Positions 25,008 to 38,100 of a DNA stretch of 64,000 bases are shown piece by piece. Each line of letters starts with the position of its first letter. The first letter of the stretch is position 1. Location of the stretch: contig CAJZBQ010000058.1 in the NCBI GenBank assembly GCA_914767885.1, forward strand, positions 248,001 through 312,000. Reading direction: 5' to 3'. Below the pieces are notes generated by a model that was given only the letters and a program-made list of their open reading frames with translations, did not search any database and was not told the DNA's origin. A program made the position numbers and the translations under genes. Origin of the DNA: Blepharisma stoltei. Lineage: Eukaryota; Ciliophora; Heterotrichea; Heterotrichida; Blepharismidae.

Positions 25008-25745
25008 ATGGTAGACCAAATCACAAAATCTCTTTTTTATAGACTAGATTATTATTTTTGGCCCTATATTGCAACAAACAAATTATCAATGACTATTTTT
25101 ATAGGACGCAAATGATGAGCAGTTTATCGAAGCATCTGTACTATTATATGTCTAATATTATTTGGATTTAGCATCATTTTATCTTCAAGCTTCAAGTTTC
25201 TTCTTCAATTCGGCAGCTGAAGCATGATTTTAACTCTGCTTTTCTTTTTCCTTTTACTGATAAATTATCATTACAAGAAACTATGAAAACTCACACATAT
25301 TTTATATGAAATGACCTGGTGCTTTAATTGGACATCAGTTATCATTCATTGGGGAATTATCTTTTGGATGCAGCCAGAGGGCTCCAATTTGTATATAACA
25401 GTAGGTTTGCATGGAGGATTATTAATTTTATTAATACTCGAATCACTGAACAACCAAATATGATTTTATGCTCGACACCTGTACATTATTTGCATTCTTT
25501 CATTATTATACTTTATCATGATCATGACATATTCACTAGCCGTCGAAAAAATATATGATAGTTTTTCATTTAAAGACGCCAAAACCTACCTAATTCTCCT
25601 AACCTCACTAATTATAATAATCCTCTCCTTTATTTCAGGCTCCATCTTAGACAAATTCAAATCCAGACACGCAGCAATCGAAGTAATCCCAGAAAATGGC
25701 TATACCTATGACGAACTCCAAGATACCACAAAATCCTTTAAATAA
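25008..25745 (+). CDS. Multipass membrane protein (AIG1/FAR-17a-like?)
   Basis: 245 residues with four internal TGA Trp codons, so the open frame is invisible under the standard code. About six hydrophobic segments, for example SICTIICLILFGFSIILSSS, MILTLLFFFLLLINY, VIIHWGIIFWM and YLILLTSLIIIILSFISG. Motifs TSVIIHWG and HGGLLILLILESL are spaced like the conserved His-bearing helices of AIG1/FAR-17a/rolling-stone type proteins, a weak resemblance. The hydrophilic C-tail ends DTTKSFK. Function not assigned. Confidence 0.65.
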
Positions 25746-25776
25746 CTATATGTTTTTCTTATATAAATAATCCATT

Positions 25777-26985
25777 ATGATTTCCAAATTTTTATCAAGA
25801 AATTACGGAAAAGTCGGCTCACTTTACACATGAGGAAATGGCTACCATACAAATCTCGGTCACGATGACGAAATGCCATGTTTAAGGCCAAAGAAAGTAG
25901 AAACCACACATAGGGTTCCAAGCAATATGCAAGAAGGGTCAAATTATCACTTAAGAAGGACAACTCAGCCATTAAAAGCAAAATTTAAAATAGTAAAGAC
26001 AGGGATGCTCCACACTGCAGCAATTTCTGAAACTGGGCAGCTTTATACATTTGGAAATGAGTCTTATAATAAGCTAGGATTCCTTGATAATCCAATGATC
26101 CCTGGTAGAGTTCTAGGGCTAATAGGGATAAATGTGGTAGACGTCGCTTTAGCGCTTGATTCCACATTGGCACTTACAGGTATTTTATAGCTAGATAATG
26201 GAAGAGTTTTTACCTGGGGATATGGAGGGGAAACTAATGGTAATTTATATGCTGCATTATTCAAAGAAGAAGCTGGGGCATTAGGACTTGGAGACTTGTA
26301 CAATTATAGTGTCCCAACTGCTATCCCAAACTTTGAAGATGTTATACAGATTGAAGCTGGGTTTTATCATGGCTTAGGACTCACAAGTATCATTTATTAA
26401 GAAAATGGACATGTATATTCTTGGGGAAATAATGAATTTGGAGAACTTGGAGTAGAGATGGAGTTCGCAAAGTCCCCTGTGAAAATTGATTTAGAAGGGA
26501 TCACAAAGATTTCAGCTGCTGCTAATTATAGTGTAGCATTGAACAGTAAATTGTATTTAGATTTTGGCGATGTGTGGGTTTGGGGAAGAAATCATTATGG
26601 ACAGTTAGGAGTTAAAGAAGAAAAATTATTCAAGCCTTATAAGCTGACGACAGGGGCAAGAGATATTGAAGCAGGAGAAGGGTGCCTTATGATTGTGAAA
26701 AATAACGAGTTATATTTGGCTGGGTTAAGGGAATTTTATGAGCTTACACATTTTCCTACCCAAAGTGTGCCAATAAAACTTTCATGTGGAGATGACCATG
26801 CTGAGTTTGTGGCTGCTAATGGATTAGTGTATGCTATGGGAGGGTTGTTTAGTGAAAAGCCTCAAGGTTATTTTTTCCATAAAAGAAATAGTAATTTTTC
26901 TGAAGCCCCAGCTGGCTTTTTCACAGGGAAAATCCTACATCTTGCAGGAAAATACAATTATCATGCCGCAGTGCTAGAAGATTAA
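25777..26985 (+). CDS. RCC1-repeat beta-propeller protein
   Basis: 387 residues after removing three 15-nt introns. At least five RCC1-type blades are visible: SLYTWGNGYHTNLGH, LYTFGNESYNKLGF, VFTWGYGGE, VYSWGNNEFGELG and VWVWGRNHYGQLG, with intervening ISAAANYSVALN-type linkers. Predicted seven-bladed propeller; whether it has GEF or scaffold function is unknown. The third intron has no in-frame stop and would be translated silently if retained. First Trp of the first blade is TGA. Confidence 0.85.
26180..26194 (+). other. 15-nt intron
   Basis: GTATTTTATAGCTAG; removal joins LALT to DNGRVFTWG. Confidence 0.88.
26387..26401 (+). other. 15-nt intron
   Basis: GTATCATTTATTAAG; removal joins GLGLT to KNGHVYSWG. 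Confidence 0.88.
26546..26560 (+). other. 15-nt intron without a stop
   Basis: GTAAATTGTATTTAG; length is a multiple of three and it has no in-frame stop, but removal gives the regular RCC1 spacing SVALNNFGDVWVWG. Confidence 0.75.
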
Positions 26986-28128
26986 TAATAAAATAGTTAT
27001 TAAAAATGTTTTCCTAACTTACTTCTACCCTTTAAACTATAACAAAAATACTGCTTCTATTTAACTGTTAAATGGTATATTATATTTTTCTCAATAAAAA
27101 ATATTTGCTTTATTAATCGACTAAAAGTGTTAAAATTATTAAGCTTGCATATTCCTGTTAAAAAAAGCAAGCTATTTGTTAATTTTGATTTTGGAGATAT
27201 TAAATTTGGTACCAATAATTATTTATATATAAATAATTATTTTACCTCTTTCAGTTTTAAGGATGTTTTGTCCAATTTGATAGGATTTCATATATTATTT
27301 CTATTTAAAAATTTAATTGAAAATGATGCATTTTTTCTTTTGTGACAAAATAAATAATTTAATAAAGCTCTTTTATTTATAAAGGGGTGCATGATTTAGA
27401 GATTAAATCTTAAAGTTGTAGATATAATTGAAATATTACTAGTAGAGATTGAGAAAATTTATTTATGATGAGCATGCTGATTGTTTTAAATAGCCAAAGA
27501 CGTTCTGTGCTCATACCAATGCAGATATAGATTAATATTTTTTAAGAAATACAAAATTTTTTTAATAGTCTTTTAATTAAAAATACTGAAATTTATGACC
27601 TTGGATTTCTATTCTTATCCTAGACCAATTAAGTGTCTGCATGAATAATGAAGAAGACAGGATAATATTATATATAAATTGATTCTTCCTTATAGCATTA
27701 TCTAAACTTCTCTTATTCTATTAACGAGCAGACCAAAATAAAAATATTATAATTTATTCTGTGCCATGAAATTTAATCCTATGATATCAAATAAAAATTT
27801 TATTTAAATTATGCACCATGCTAGATCATTATGGTTAAGCTGCATTTTGACCAAGAATAATACTTCGCAGGACATTTGAATTATATACAGTTTAAGTCTG
27901 GTTAGGCATCTCAAAACTATAAAAGGAGATTTATTATTTTAGCTTGCACTTTCAAAAAAAATTATAAAATGGATGGCTAATAATGATCTATTAAAAATAC
28001 AGCTCAGGGTAAGCATTTTTTAGCTTTATCAAAATTAAATAAATAATTCATTTATCTTTCAAAATCTGATGATATAAAACATAAAAGACTAAACATGAAC
28101 ATCTAAAAAAAATAATTTATATATATTA
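26986..28128. other. AT-rich intergenic region
   Basis: No convincing gene. A 72-codon open frame at 27127 (MLKLLSLHIPVKK) has low-complexity composition and no supporting context. Upstream control sequences of the first cyclase gene should lie here. Confidence 0.45.
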
Positions 28129-31100
28129 ATGGGGGAAGACAAATTATTCAAAACAAGTTCAGCGCCAGGCTCTGATTTCCGACAAATAAGTATAGATCGA
28201 GGGCGTGCGTCTGAATTAATTGTATTTCCAACAAATTACATAACAACCGCAAAATATACAATTCTAACACTTCTACCAAAAAACTTATTTGAGCAATTTC
28301 ATAGAATTGCAAATATCTGATTCTTAATTGTTTCGATACTTCAACTTTAGGTAAGATCATTATTTTCATTTTTAATTGAAATTTTATTGCAAATTATATA
28401 TAAAATTTATCAGAAAGAGACCGTGAAAATCTTATTTTAGTATAAAAATTACTTAAACCACAACTTTTGCCGCTTGATCTCTCTCCTACTTCAAATTGAG
28501 CTACAATTGCCCCTTTATCATTAGTCCTTACTGTGACTCTATTCAAAGATGTGTATTTGGACTGATGCCGGCACAAAATGGATCGAAAAATCAACAATAA
28601 AATAGTTAACATTTGAGATGAAAATCAAGGAAAGTTTATTGAAATCAAATGAAAAGACTTAGAAGTAGGGAATGTGGTGCTATTAACTGAAGAAAACTGC
28701 CAAGTCCCTGCAGATATAATGCTTCTAACTTCAAGTCACCAGGAAAAGCTGGTTTATATCGAAACTAGTAGCTTAGATGGAGAAAGCAATTTAAAAATTA
28801 GAAACTGTGTCTATGAAATTGCCAGTATATTCGAAAACGAATCCCCAGACTCAGCTATTAAAAAATTATATCATCTAGATGAAGGCGTACTTAGAACTGA
28901 GCAGCCTAATAACCGACTTCATGCTTTTGACGGCTCATTAAAGCTAAAAGGTCACCCACGAGCAATCCCAATTGACATAAATCAAATGGTTTTACGAGGC
29001 AGTAGTATAAGAAACACCCGCTGGGTACTTGGACTCGTCGTTTTTTCCGGCTCAGATTCCAAACTGATGCGAAATTCTAAAACTCCTCCTCACAAAAGAA
29101 GTAATATGGAACGAAAAGTCAACAAATACCTTGCAGTGGTGTTTTCTTTATTATTCTTAATGGTATTTATCAGCACTAGCATATCATTATCTTACTATTA
29201 TTCAAACAAAACAGCTGTTGAGTATTTTTCAGGCACCACCGTTGACAACCAGCCTTTAATTATTTTCACTTTTTTGATTTTATATAATAGCTTGGTGCCT
29301 ATTTCTTTATATGTGACTATGGATTGTGTAAGAATTATCCAAGCTCAGTTTATTAGATGGGACTTAGAGATGTTTAATGAGAAAATGAACCAGCCTACAA
29401 TTGTGAAAACTATAGATTTAAACGAAGACTTAGGACAGATTGAGTATATATTTACAGATAAAACCGGGACTTTGACTGAAAATCAAATGGAGTTTAAAAA
29501 ATGCTATATTGGAGAGAAATCATATGGATTTCTTGAGCCTCAGCATAGCACAAGACAAACTCAACTATATCATCATAAAAAATTTAAATTTGATGACCCG
29601 CAGCTATGGGAAGATTTACAAGGAGAAGGTAAAGCAGAAATTTCAGCCTTTTTTGAAGGTCTTGCACTATGCCATACTGTAATAGTAGACCATAAAGAAG
29701 ATGAAACTGTATATCAAGCTGCTTCTCCAGACGAGGAAGCTCTAGTAATCGCCGCTCATTGCTTCGGATTTTCTTTTATTTCGAGCAAAAACAAAATTTA
29801 CACCTTAAAGATAAATAATGAGTGCATGGACTACAAAGTCTTAGGAATAAATGAATTTACATCAGACAGAAAAAGAATGTCAATTGTGGTAGTTCCTTTA
29901 AGTGATAGATCTAGAAAGCCATTTTTAATTTGCAAAGGAGCTGACAACGTTATGCTTGAGCGCTGCTTAGGAACTTCAAATGAAATTGAAAAGCTGACAG
30001 TAAACTCTTACGAATTTTCTGTGTCTGGGCTTAGAATTATGGTTCTTGCAAAAAAAGAATTGTCAGACGAAGAAACCCAAGCATACGAAAAAGGGTATAA
30101 TGATGCTATGCATGCCTTAAATGACAAAGACAAAAGACTTGCAGATCTCGCTGAAGAGCTTGAGCAAGACATGCAAATTGTAGGGGTCACTGCAATTGAA
30201 GATAAAATCCAAGAAAATGTCCCGTCAACTATAGCAACACTTATTGATGCTGGAATAAAAATATGGGTATTAACAGGTGACAAACAAGAAACTGCTATAA
30301 ATATTGGCTATTCATGCAAATTAATTAAATCAAATATGAATCTTATCAAAGTCAATGCAAAATCATTAGATGAGACGAGAAATATCCTAAGAGGAAACTT
30401 AACAAAGCATATAAGTGGGCACGAGTTTAGGAGACAAACAAGCGTATTAGATCAAATAAGGTACATTGGTAATAACAATACTCCTGGGAATACTGTGATT
30501 GGCGACAAAATGATGCCTAGATATCAATTTGTGAAGCATGATACTGATCTTCTTGATGGAGATATCAAAGTAAAAAATCCTCATTTATTGAATCAAGCCC
30601 TAATAGTTGATGGGCTAACTTTAAGCTTTATTTTGTCTGATTCGGTATGCCTAAGGCTTTTTGTAATTTTAAGTACTTTGTGCAAGTCAGTTCTGTGCTG
30701 CCGTGTATCGCCTTTGCAAAAATCGGAAATTTTAAAAATTATTAAAAATCACCTAGTGTTCAAGCCTATGACACTAGCAATTGGGGACGGAGCTAATGAT
30801 GTATCAATGATACAAGAAGCTCATGTAGGAATAGGAATCGTAGGCAGAGAAGGTATGCAAGCTGTAAACTCCAGCGATTATGCTATAGCAAGATTTCAAT
30901 ATTTATTACCTTTACTATTGAAACATGGTAGAAACAACTATGGAAGACTCGCAAAGGTTATTTTATATTCATTTTATAAAAATTTTATGCTAGTGCTACC
31001 TTTATTTTATTTCAGTTTCCTTAATCAGTATTCCGGAACTACCCTTTATGACTCTTATCTTCAAGTGTTTTTTAACGTGATTTTTACATCACTTCCTATA

Positions 31101-34100
31101 GTAGTTGTAGGGAGCATGAACAAAGATATAGAAAGTAGAGTGGTAATGGCAAATCCTTTTGCTTATATTCCTGGGATTTTTAATAAAAAATTCAACCTTG
31201 TGATTTTTATTAGATGAAGCTTTTTTGCGATACTTCATACACTTTTGATATTTATTCTTTTGAGAGGGGCTGATTCGTTTACTATGGATTCACATGGAAT
31301 GATGAGTGGGCTTGATTTATTTGGGACAGCAGGATTTTTTGCAATTATTATAACAGTGACGTATGTTGTTTTTCTTGAAATGAGAGATTGGACATGAATT
31401 TTTGTTTTAATAGCAAGTCTTAGTTTACTGTTATTTTATCCGTTTGTATTTTTGTATGATGTCTCAGCGTTTCCTACAAACAATCTTGTGGGAGTTCCAT
31501 CGAGGCTATATAAAGTTGCTCATTGGTTTTTTTATATAACTTTAGTCCCGCTTGGCTGTTTTATTATAAACCTCTCCTATTTTTTTACACGAGTTTTGTG
31601 GTATCCTACTATATCAGATCTGCTGATAAAAACTTCACAGATAGCTCCTGAAGAAAGATATGCAGAAAATGAGCCATCACAACAAAAAAATAATTTTCGC
31701 TTAGAAGAATACTGCAATGCCTTAAACAAAGTCTTCATCAACAAAAATTTCAAAAACCTCACCAACCAAGATGAAGACAGTGACTTTTATGCAATGAACT
31801 CTATCACTCTTGCATTTAAAAACCCCTACGTTGAGAACAGTTATAAACAAAGCATGCTTGACAAACAAGTAAGATTCACTAGATGAATGATCAAAATAAT
31901 TTTTGTGCTATACTCCATATACTGCATCGCTGACTTATCATCAAATTCCTATGGCGATGCTTATATAGCATTTAGATGCATCATGATAGGTGTCGTTTTC
32001 AGCTTGTCTTTCTTTGCATCATCCCAAATCTTTAAAAAACACTACGAATTATTTATGGTAATAATCATCTTCTGTGCCTTGCTTATCAAATTTATTTTTG
32101 AAACAATTGCAATGAATGACGCATCTATGAGTACTGCAATTGTGCCAATTGCGGTTTTTATTTTGTTTAACGTGAGCAACTATAAAATGTTTATAATTAA
32201 TCTGCTATTTCTGGTGATGTATTTGATTAGAATCACGATATGGTATGGTGGTCATTCTTCTCAAGCAGAAGCCACAATTATTATAACAAATTACATTGCA
32301 TTATTATCTGGAATATTTTTAATAAGTGCTTATGTTGGCTATAAAATCGAAAAATTCAATAGAATTTCATTTATTCTTGACAAAAAACTTCAATTTCAAT
32401 TCCAAAAAGGCCAAGATATATTAGGCAATCTCTTGCCAGGGTTTGTAAAGGACAGAGTTAAACAAGGAGTAAGATATATAGCTGAAGAGCAAGCTCAAAT
32501 CACATGCTTATTTTGTGATATTTATGATTTCGATACAATTTGTGCAATACATACACCAAATGAACTTCTTGAACTATTGGATAAATTTTTCGCTATGCTA
32601 GATGCTCTTTGTGATAAGCATGGAGTCACTAAAATTGAGACGGTAAATAAAACCTATATGATTTGTGGAGGATTAAAAGATAGTGAAGCTCATCTTCCGA
32701 AAAAACAATTAAGGAGAAACCACGCAGAAAGGTGTCTTGATATTGCTTTACACATAATAAAAAAACTTGAACCAGTTTATATCAAAAATGGGCACAAGCT
32801 ACAAGTAAAAATTGGAATCAATTCAGGTCCTGTAATTGCTGGAGTCGTTGGTGAGCATAAGCCACAATTTTCCCTTGTAGGCGACACTATTAATACAGCT
32901 GCTAGAATGTGCGGAACTATAAAAGTCCCTGATAGAATTCAGATATCAGAAGACACTTATAATTTATTGAACAATCACAACGAATACATCTTCTTGCCAA
33001 ATAAGGTTGAAGCCAAAGGTAAAGGCATTATGGATACTTTTCTGGTTGAGTCCGCAAAAGGACGAAAGCAGCCAAGGATGCTTGGAGAAGGAGGCATCCG
33101 TATCCCAATAAATGATTTGTCAGGCGAAGAGTCGTTCTATGGCATTTCTGATAGCGTTTTAGAAAAAAGCTCTGAGCCGCTTATGCAGGATATTATTAGA
33201 GGGACAACAATATTAAATTTTGAAGAAGAAAGAGTCCAAGAAGGTGAAAAGTTTGATTGGAGTAAGCTAAGAAAAGTGCATGGGGATGAAGATAATGATT
33301 TAGAGCTTGCTGGACCTATGCATTGACTGATGTGCAGCTTTTTTGAGACGCCTTCTCAACATAAATTTAGGATTCGGCAGTTTAATAATGAAATAAAGAG
33401 CGTGAATATTGGACTTTATTTAAGCATTGGTACATTTACTGCAATTATTATTGTGTTTATTGCGGCTTATATTGCTGATGAGATAACGGGATCTGTTATA
33501 CAGGTGATTTTAAGGCTAAGCTATGTTGTTATTTTGATCTTTTATTTGATTTTGCTACTAAAAATGTACCAAAACCCAATGTTTCCTTGGGGAGTTATGA
33601 TGGTCTACATATACATAACATTTGTCAACCTTTTGAATTTCCACGATATTGATACTGGTTTGATTTATATAAAAGTTATTCAGGTTATGTACACAAATAT
33701 TGTAGTCAGCCATGTCAGCGGACTCCCAATTGGGTATATATTAACTGCTACTGTAGTAAATTTTGTTGATTGATACTGCGTTGCCTTTAGTTCTGAGCAT
33801 TCATTAGGAAGAATGATTGAAGGAACCTTTTTTATTGTTGCATTTTTCTTTTTAAACTGTATAGCAAGTTGTGTAAGAGAATATCAAGCTAGAAAATCTT
33901 ATGATCTTAATAAATTCGCTGAGAGGGAAATTAAAAACACAGAAAAGCTGTTAAATCAAATGATCCCTCCCCAAGTTCTCAGAAATCTCCAGAACGATAT
34001 TACTACAACGGATAGATACACAGATGTAACTATAATTTATGCAGATATCTGCGGATTTACCAGCTGGTCTTCAGATAAAAAGCCAATAGAAGTGGTCGGT

Positions 34101-34607
34101 ATGCTTTCCAAACTCTTTACTAATTTTGATCATTTGTGTGTGAGGCATAATGTTTATAAAGTTCATACCATTGGAGATTGCTATGTGATATTAAGTTTTA
34201 CTGACAGTGAAAAAAGGAATTTCAAAGAAGAAGCTGTTAATATGGTCGAAATGGCTTTAGATATGGTTAAAGCTATCAAAAGAGTTAATAAAAGCAAAGG
34301 AATCGGCTTGAACATGAGAATTGGGATGCATACAGGAGTGGTGGTTGCTGGAATTACTGGCACAAATATTGTGAGATATGATATTTATGGTCCTGATAAT
34401 GATATTGCGAATAAAATGGAAAGCAAAGGATGTCCTGGGAAGATTAACGTTAGTCAAGTTTCTAAAGCAATTTTGCAAGAAATAGTGCCGAACCGATTCG
34501 AATATCAGTTTAATACTGTTGTAACTCATGATCCTACTCAGAGATCACTAGACTCATTCTTTTTAGTTCCATTGCTTGAAAAAGATATCATAGTTGATGA
34601 AGAGTAA
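28129..34607 (+). CDS. P4-ATPase/guanylyl-cyclase fusion, copy 1
   Basis: 2119 residues after removing one 119-bp insert. N-terminal P4-type flippase: [15 protein letters not shown] (TGA Trp), [10 protein letters not shown], phosphorylation site [31 protein letters not shown] and [19 protein letters not shown]. Membrane helices follow, then two class III cyclase domains. The first ([23 protein letters not shown]) has replaced the second metal Asp but keeps Asn/Arg transition-state residues. The second ([22 protein letters not shown]) has both metal Asp residues. This is the inverted C1/C2 layout described for ciliate and apicomplexan bifunctional cyclases. Product: cGMP at a membrane. In-frame TGA Trp codons at 31215, 31395, 31884, 33324 and 33768. 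Confidence 0.93.
28342..28460. mobile_element. IES-like insert (119 bp), copy 1 of the cyclase
   Basis: CAACTTT repeated at 28342-48 and 28461-67. The tandem paralog has no insert here and reads ILQLLPLNLSPTSNW; removal of 119 bp (2 mod 3) gives [15 protein letters not shown]. No TA is shared, and length and lack of clean intron ends at the junction argue against an intron. Confidence 0.8.
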
Positions 34608-35148
34608 AATAATTTAAAATATGTTGAATAGTTTGGTCTAACTCAACACAAAGCTTAAACAATAAAAATTAATGCTGATAAATTTTCAATTTAAATATGA
34701 TAAAATATTATTTCGGATTTCAGATTCCCATTCGATCTGTTTAAAAATAAAAAAATGAATTTTTAATAAAAATCTCCTATTTGCAGAGAGCTTAGTCTTT
34801 GCTTTTTAAATATAGGAGTAAGATTCTTTTCAATTTTAACATTTTTTTTTTATTTATTCCTTATACCAATTTTTATTTTGCTAGATTTTAAAGTTTAAGA
34901 GGATATATTTTGATGCAAAGAGACGTTTACATTTATACTCAAAAAATGTTAAATCTCAAATAATATTTATTTAAACTGCAATTTTTTTAAAATATTTTCA
35001 TCAATTCTTTATTTCAATTTATTACCGGCAAATCGATCAATATTTTATTTAAAAATGCAGCAATTTTTAAAAATTGTAAAAACTGCAGAAGAAGAAAAAT
35101 TTATCAGCAATATATATTCAAATTTTTGTGTAAATTTATAGTAATATT
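34608..35148. other. Spacer between tandem cyclase genes
   Basis: 541 bp, AT-rich, no gene seen. The only sequence available for the promoter of copy 2. Confidence 0.6.
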
Positions 35149-38100
35149 ATGGGAGATGATAAGCTGTTTGCAGCAAGCACAGCGCCTGGATCAGATTTTC
35201 GTCAAATAAATATCGACAGAGGCCGTGCATCAGAACTGATTGTTTTTCCGACAAATTATATCACAACTGCAAAATATACCTATTGAAATCTATTACCTAA
35301 AAACCTATTTGAGCAGTTCCATAGAATCGCAAATATCTGATTTCTAATAGTCTCGATTCTTCAACTATTGCCTCTTAATTTATCCCCTACTTCGAACTGG
35401 GCCACAATCGCTCCATTATCCCTCGTCCTCACAGTAACACTCTGCAAGGATATTTATTTAGACTGATGCCGTCACAAAATGGACCGTAGAATTAATAACA
35501 AAAGAATTAACATTTGAGACGAAAATAAAGGAAAATTCATTGAGCTCAAGTGGCAAGATCTTGAGGTTGGAAATATTGTGCTTTTGACTGACGAAAATTG
35601 CCAAGTCCCAGCTGATTTAATGCTGCTTACTTCAAGCCACCCAGAGAAGTTTGTATATATAGAAACAAGCAGTTTGGATGGAGAAAGTAACTTAAAAATA
35701 AGACACTGCGTAAATGAAATTGCCAATATTTTTGAAAATGAGTCGCCTGACATGTCGATTAAACAATTATATCATTTAGATGAAGCGGTATTAAAAACAG
35801 AACAACCGAATAATAAATTGCATGCTCTTGACGCTTCATTGAAACTTAGAGGGCATCCTCGGGCTATACCGATTGATATTAACCAAATCATTTTGAGAGG
35901 AAGCTCAATTAGAAATACTAAGTGGGTGCTTGGTTTAGTTGTCTTTACAGGAATTGATACAAAGCTTATGAAAAATTCAAAGCCACCACCTCACAAGAGA
36001 AGCAATGTGGAAAGAAAAGTCAATAAGTATTTAGCCTTGGTGTTTTCTATATTATTTATTATTGTGCTAATATCTACTTCGATTTCTTTATCTTACACTT
36101 ACTCCCCTCTTTAAATTGGAATAAAAAAATTTTGCCAGTTAATTCTTTTTTGATGATAATTAACAGAAAAATTTTTAAAAAACGAAAAAAAATTAACGAT
36201 ATATATTTTTTTTAGTTTTAGTTTATTTTTATGAAGAATCAATCTATAAAAGTGATTGATTCGTGCCCGTTTAAATGGTTCTCATTATAGGATTCAAAGC
36301 GATGCATAGAGAAATTATTATTTTTATTCCTTTAAAATATTAAAATTTTGTTCCAGGAAAGGGTGCTCAAAAAATTGAAATTTTACCAATATATTGTTCC
36401 TATTAAAAGCTGAGAAATTACAACAATAAAAATGCAGTGAAATTTTTTACAGGTGCAGAGCTTCAAAATTCTCCATTGGTAGTCATAACTTTTCTGATTT
36501 TATATAACAGTTTAGTCCCAATTTCCTTGTATGTGACTATGGATTGCGTGAGAATTATCCAATCGCAATTTATTAAATGAGATTTGACTATGTATAGTGA
36601 AAAAATGAACCAGCCTGCAATTGTAAAGACGACCGATTTAAATGAAGATTTAGGACAGATTGAGTATATTTTTACTGATAAAACAGGGACTCTGACAGAA
36701 AACATCATGGAGTTTAAAAAGTGCTATATAAATGGGAAATCGTATGGATTTATAGAGTCTCAGCAGTCTGATCGACCGACCCAGCTGCTTTATCACCCCA
36801 AATTCAAGTTTGAAGACCCACAGCTTTTAGAAGATTTGCAATGGGATGGAAAAGACGAAATTTCAGCATTTTTTGAGTCACTTGCACTTTGCCACACAGT
36901 AATCCCAGACCATGTAGATGGTGAACTTGTATATCAAGCTGCATCTCCTGATGAAGAAGCACTTGTAATTGCAGCCCATTGTTTTGGATTTTCTTATATT
37001 TCTAGCAAAAATGGGATTTACACACTCCAAATCAATTTAGACGTGACTGAGTACAAAATTTTAGGGATTAACGAATTTTCATCAGACAGAAAGAGAATGT
37101 CGATTGTGGTGTTCCCTATAAATGACAGGACAAGAAAGCCTTTTTTAGTATGCAAAGGAGCGGACAATGTTATGCTGGAAAGATGCCTAGGGACGACTAC
37201 TCAAATCGAAAAGCTGACTGCTAATTTATACGAATTCTCTGTAGAAGGGTTAAGAATTATGATTATTGCAAGAAAAGAACTGACTGAAGAAGAAGCTTTG
37301 GCGTATGAAAAAAAATATAGTGATGCAAAAAATGCGTTAAATGATAAACAAAAAAGACTTGCAGAGTTAGCTGAAGAACTAGAACAAAACATGACGATTG
37401 TAGGAGCTACTGCGATTGAAGATAAGATTCAAGAAAATGTCCCTGAAGCAATATCTACCTTAATAAATGCAGGCATAAAGATATGGGTATTAACAGGTGA
37501 TAAACAAGAAACAGCCATCAATATCGGCTTTTCTTGCCATCTGCTAAAGCCAGAGCTACAATTAATGAAGCTTAATGGCAGAAGTGTCGATGAAACTAGA
37601 AATATTTTGCGTTACAACCTAGCCCGACATGTAAAATGTGACGAAGATGATGAAAGAAAGCACAGTGTCCTCAGCCAAATTCGATATGTCGGAAATACTC
37701 CATCAAGCAGCATCATAGGTTCCAAAATTTCTGGCCCAAGATACCATTAGCATGGCATTAGTTAATACGAATAAAATTTATAGAAAAGCTGATGAAATTC
37801 CCAAAGGATAACTCCACCCTTAACGTTGCCTTTGCCTGCTTGCTGGTTCCTGCACGATTTTACAAAGGTTGCTGCTGCCTGGATGAGGGCTCGAATTCGC
37901 TCCCAGTAGTTGGACGAGCTGTTCGTCATTCTGTGCGTCAAATAAGGTGGCCATCTAGAAAATTTAAAAAGGTTTGAATTTTTGATCGGCTCTCGGCAAA
38001 TGAAAACCCCAGCACAGGGAGTAAATCTGGTCTCACGTATGGAAACATTTTCAATAAGCCAGTAAAATAGCTGTTAGCGTTGCTAGGAGATCCCTTTCTG

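Noticed and set aside
27127-27345. 72-codon open frame
   Set aside because: Low-complexity AT-driven composition, no homology, no conserved context.
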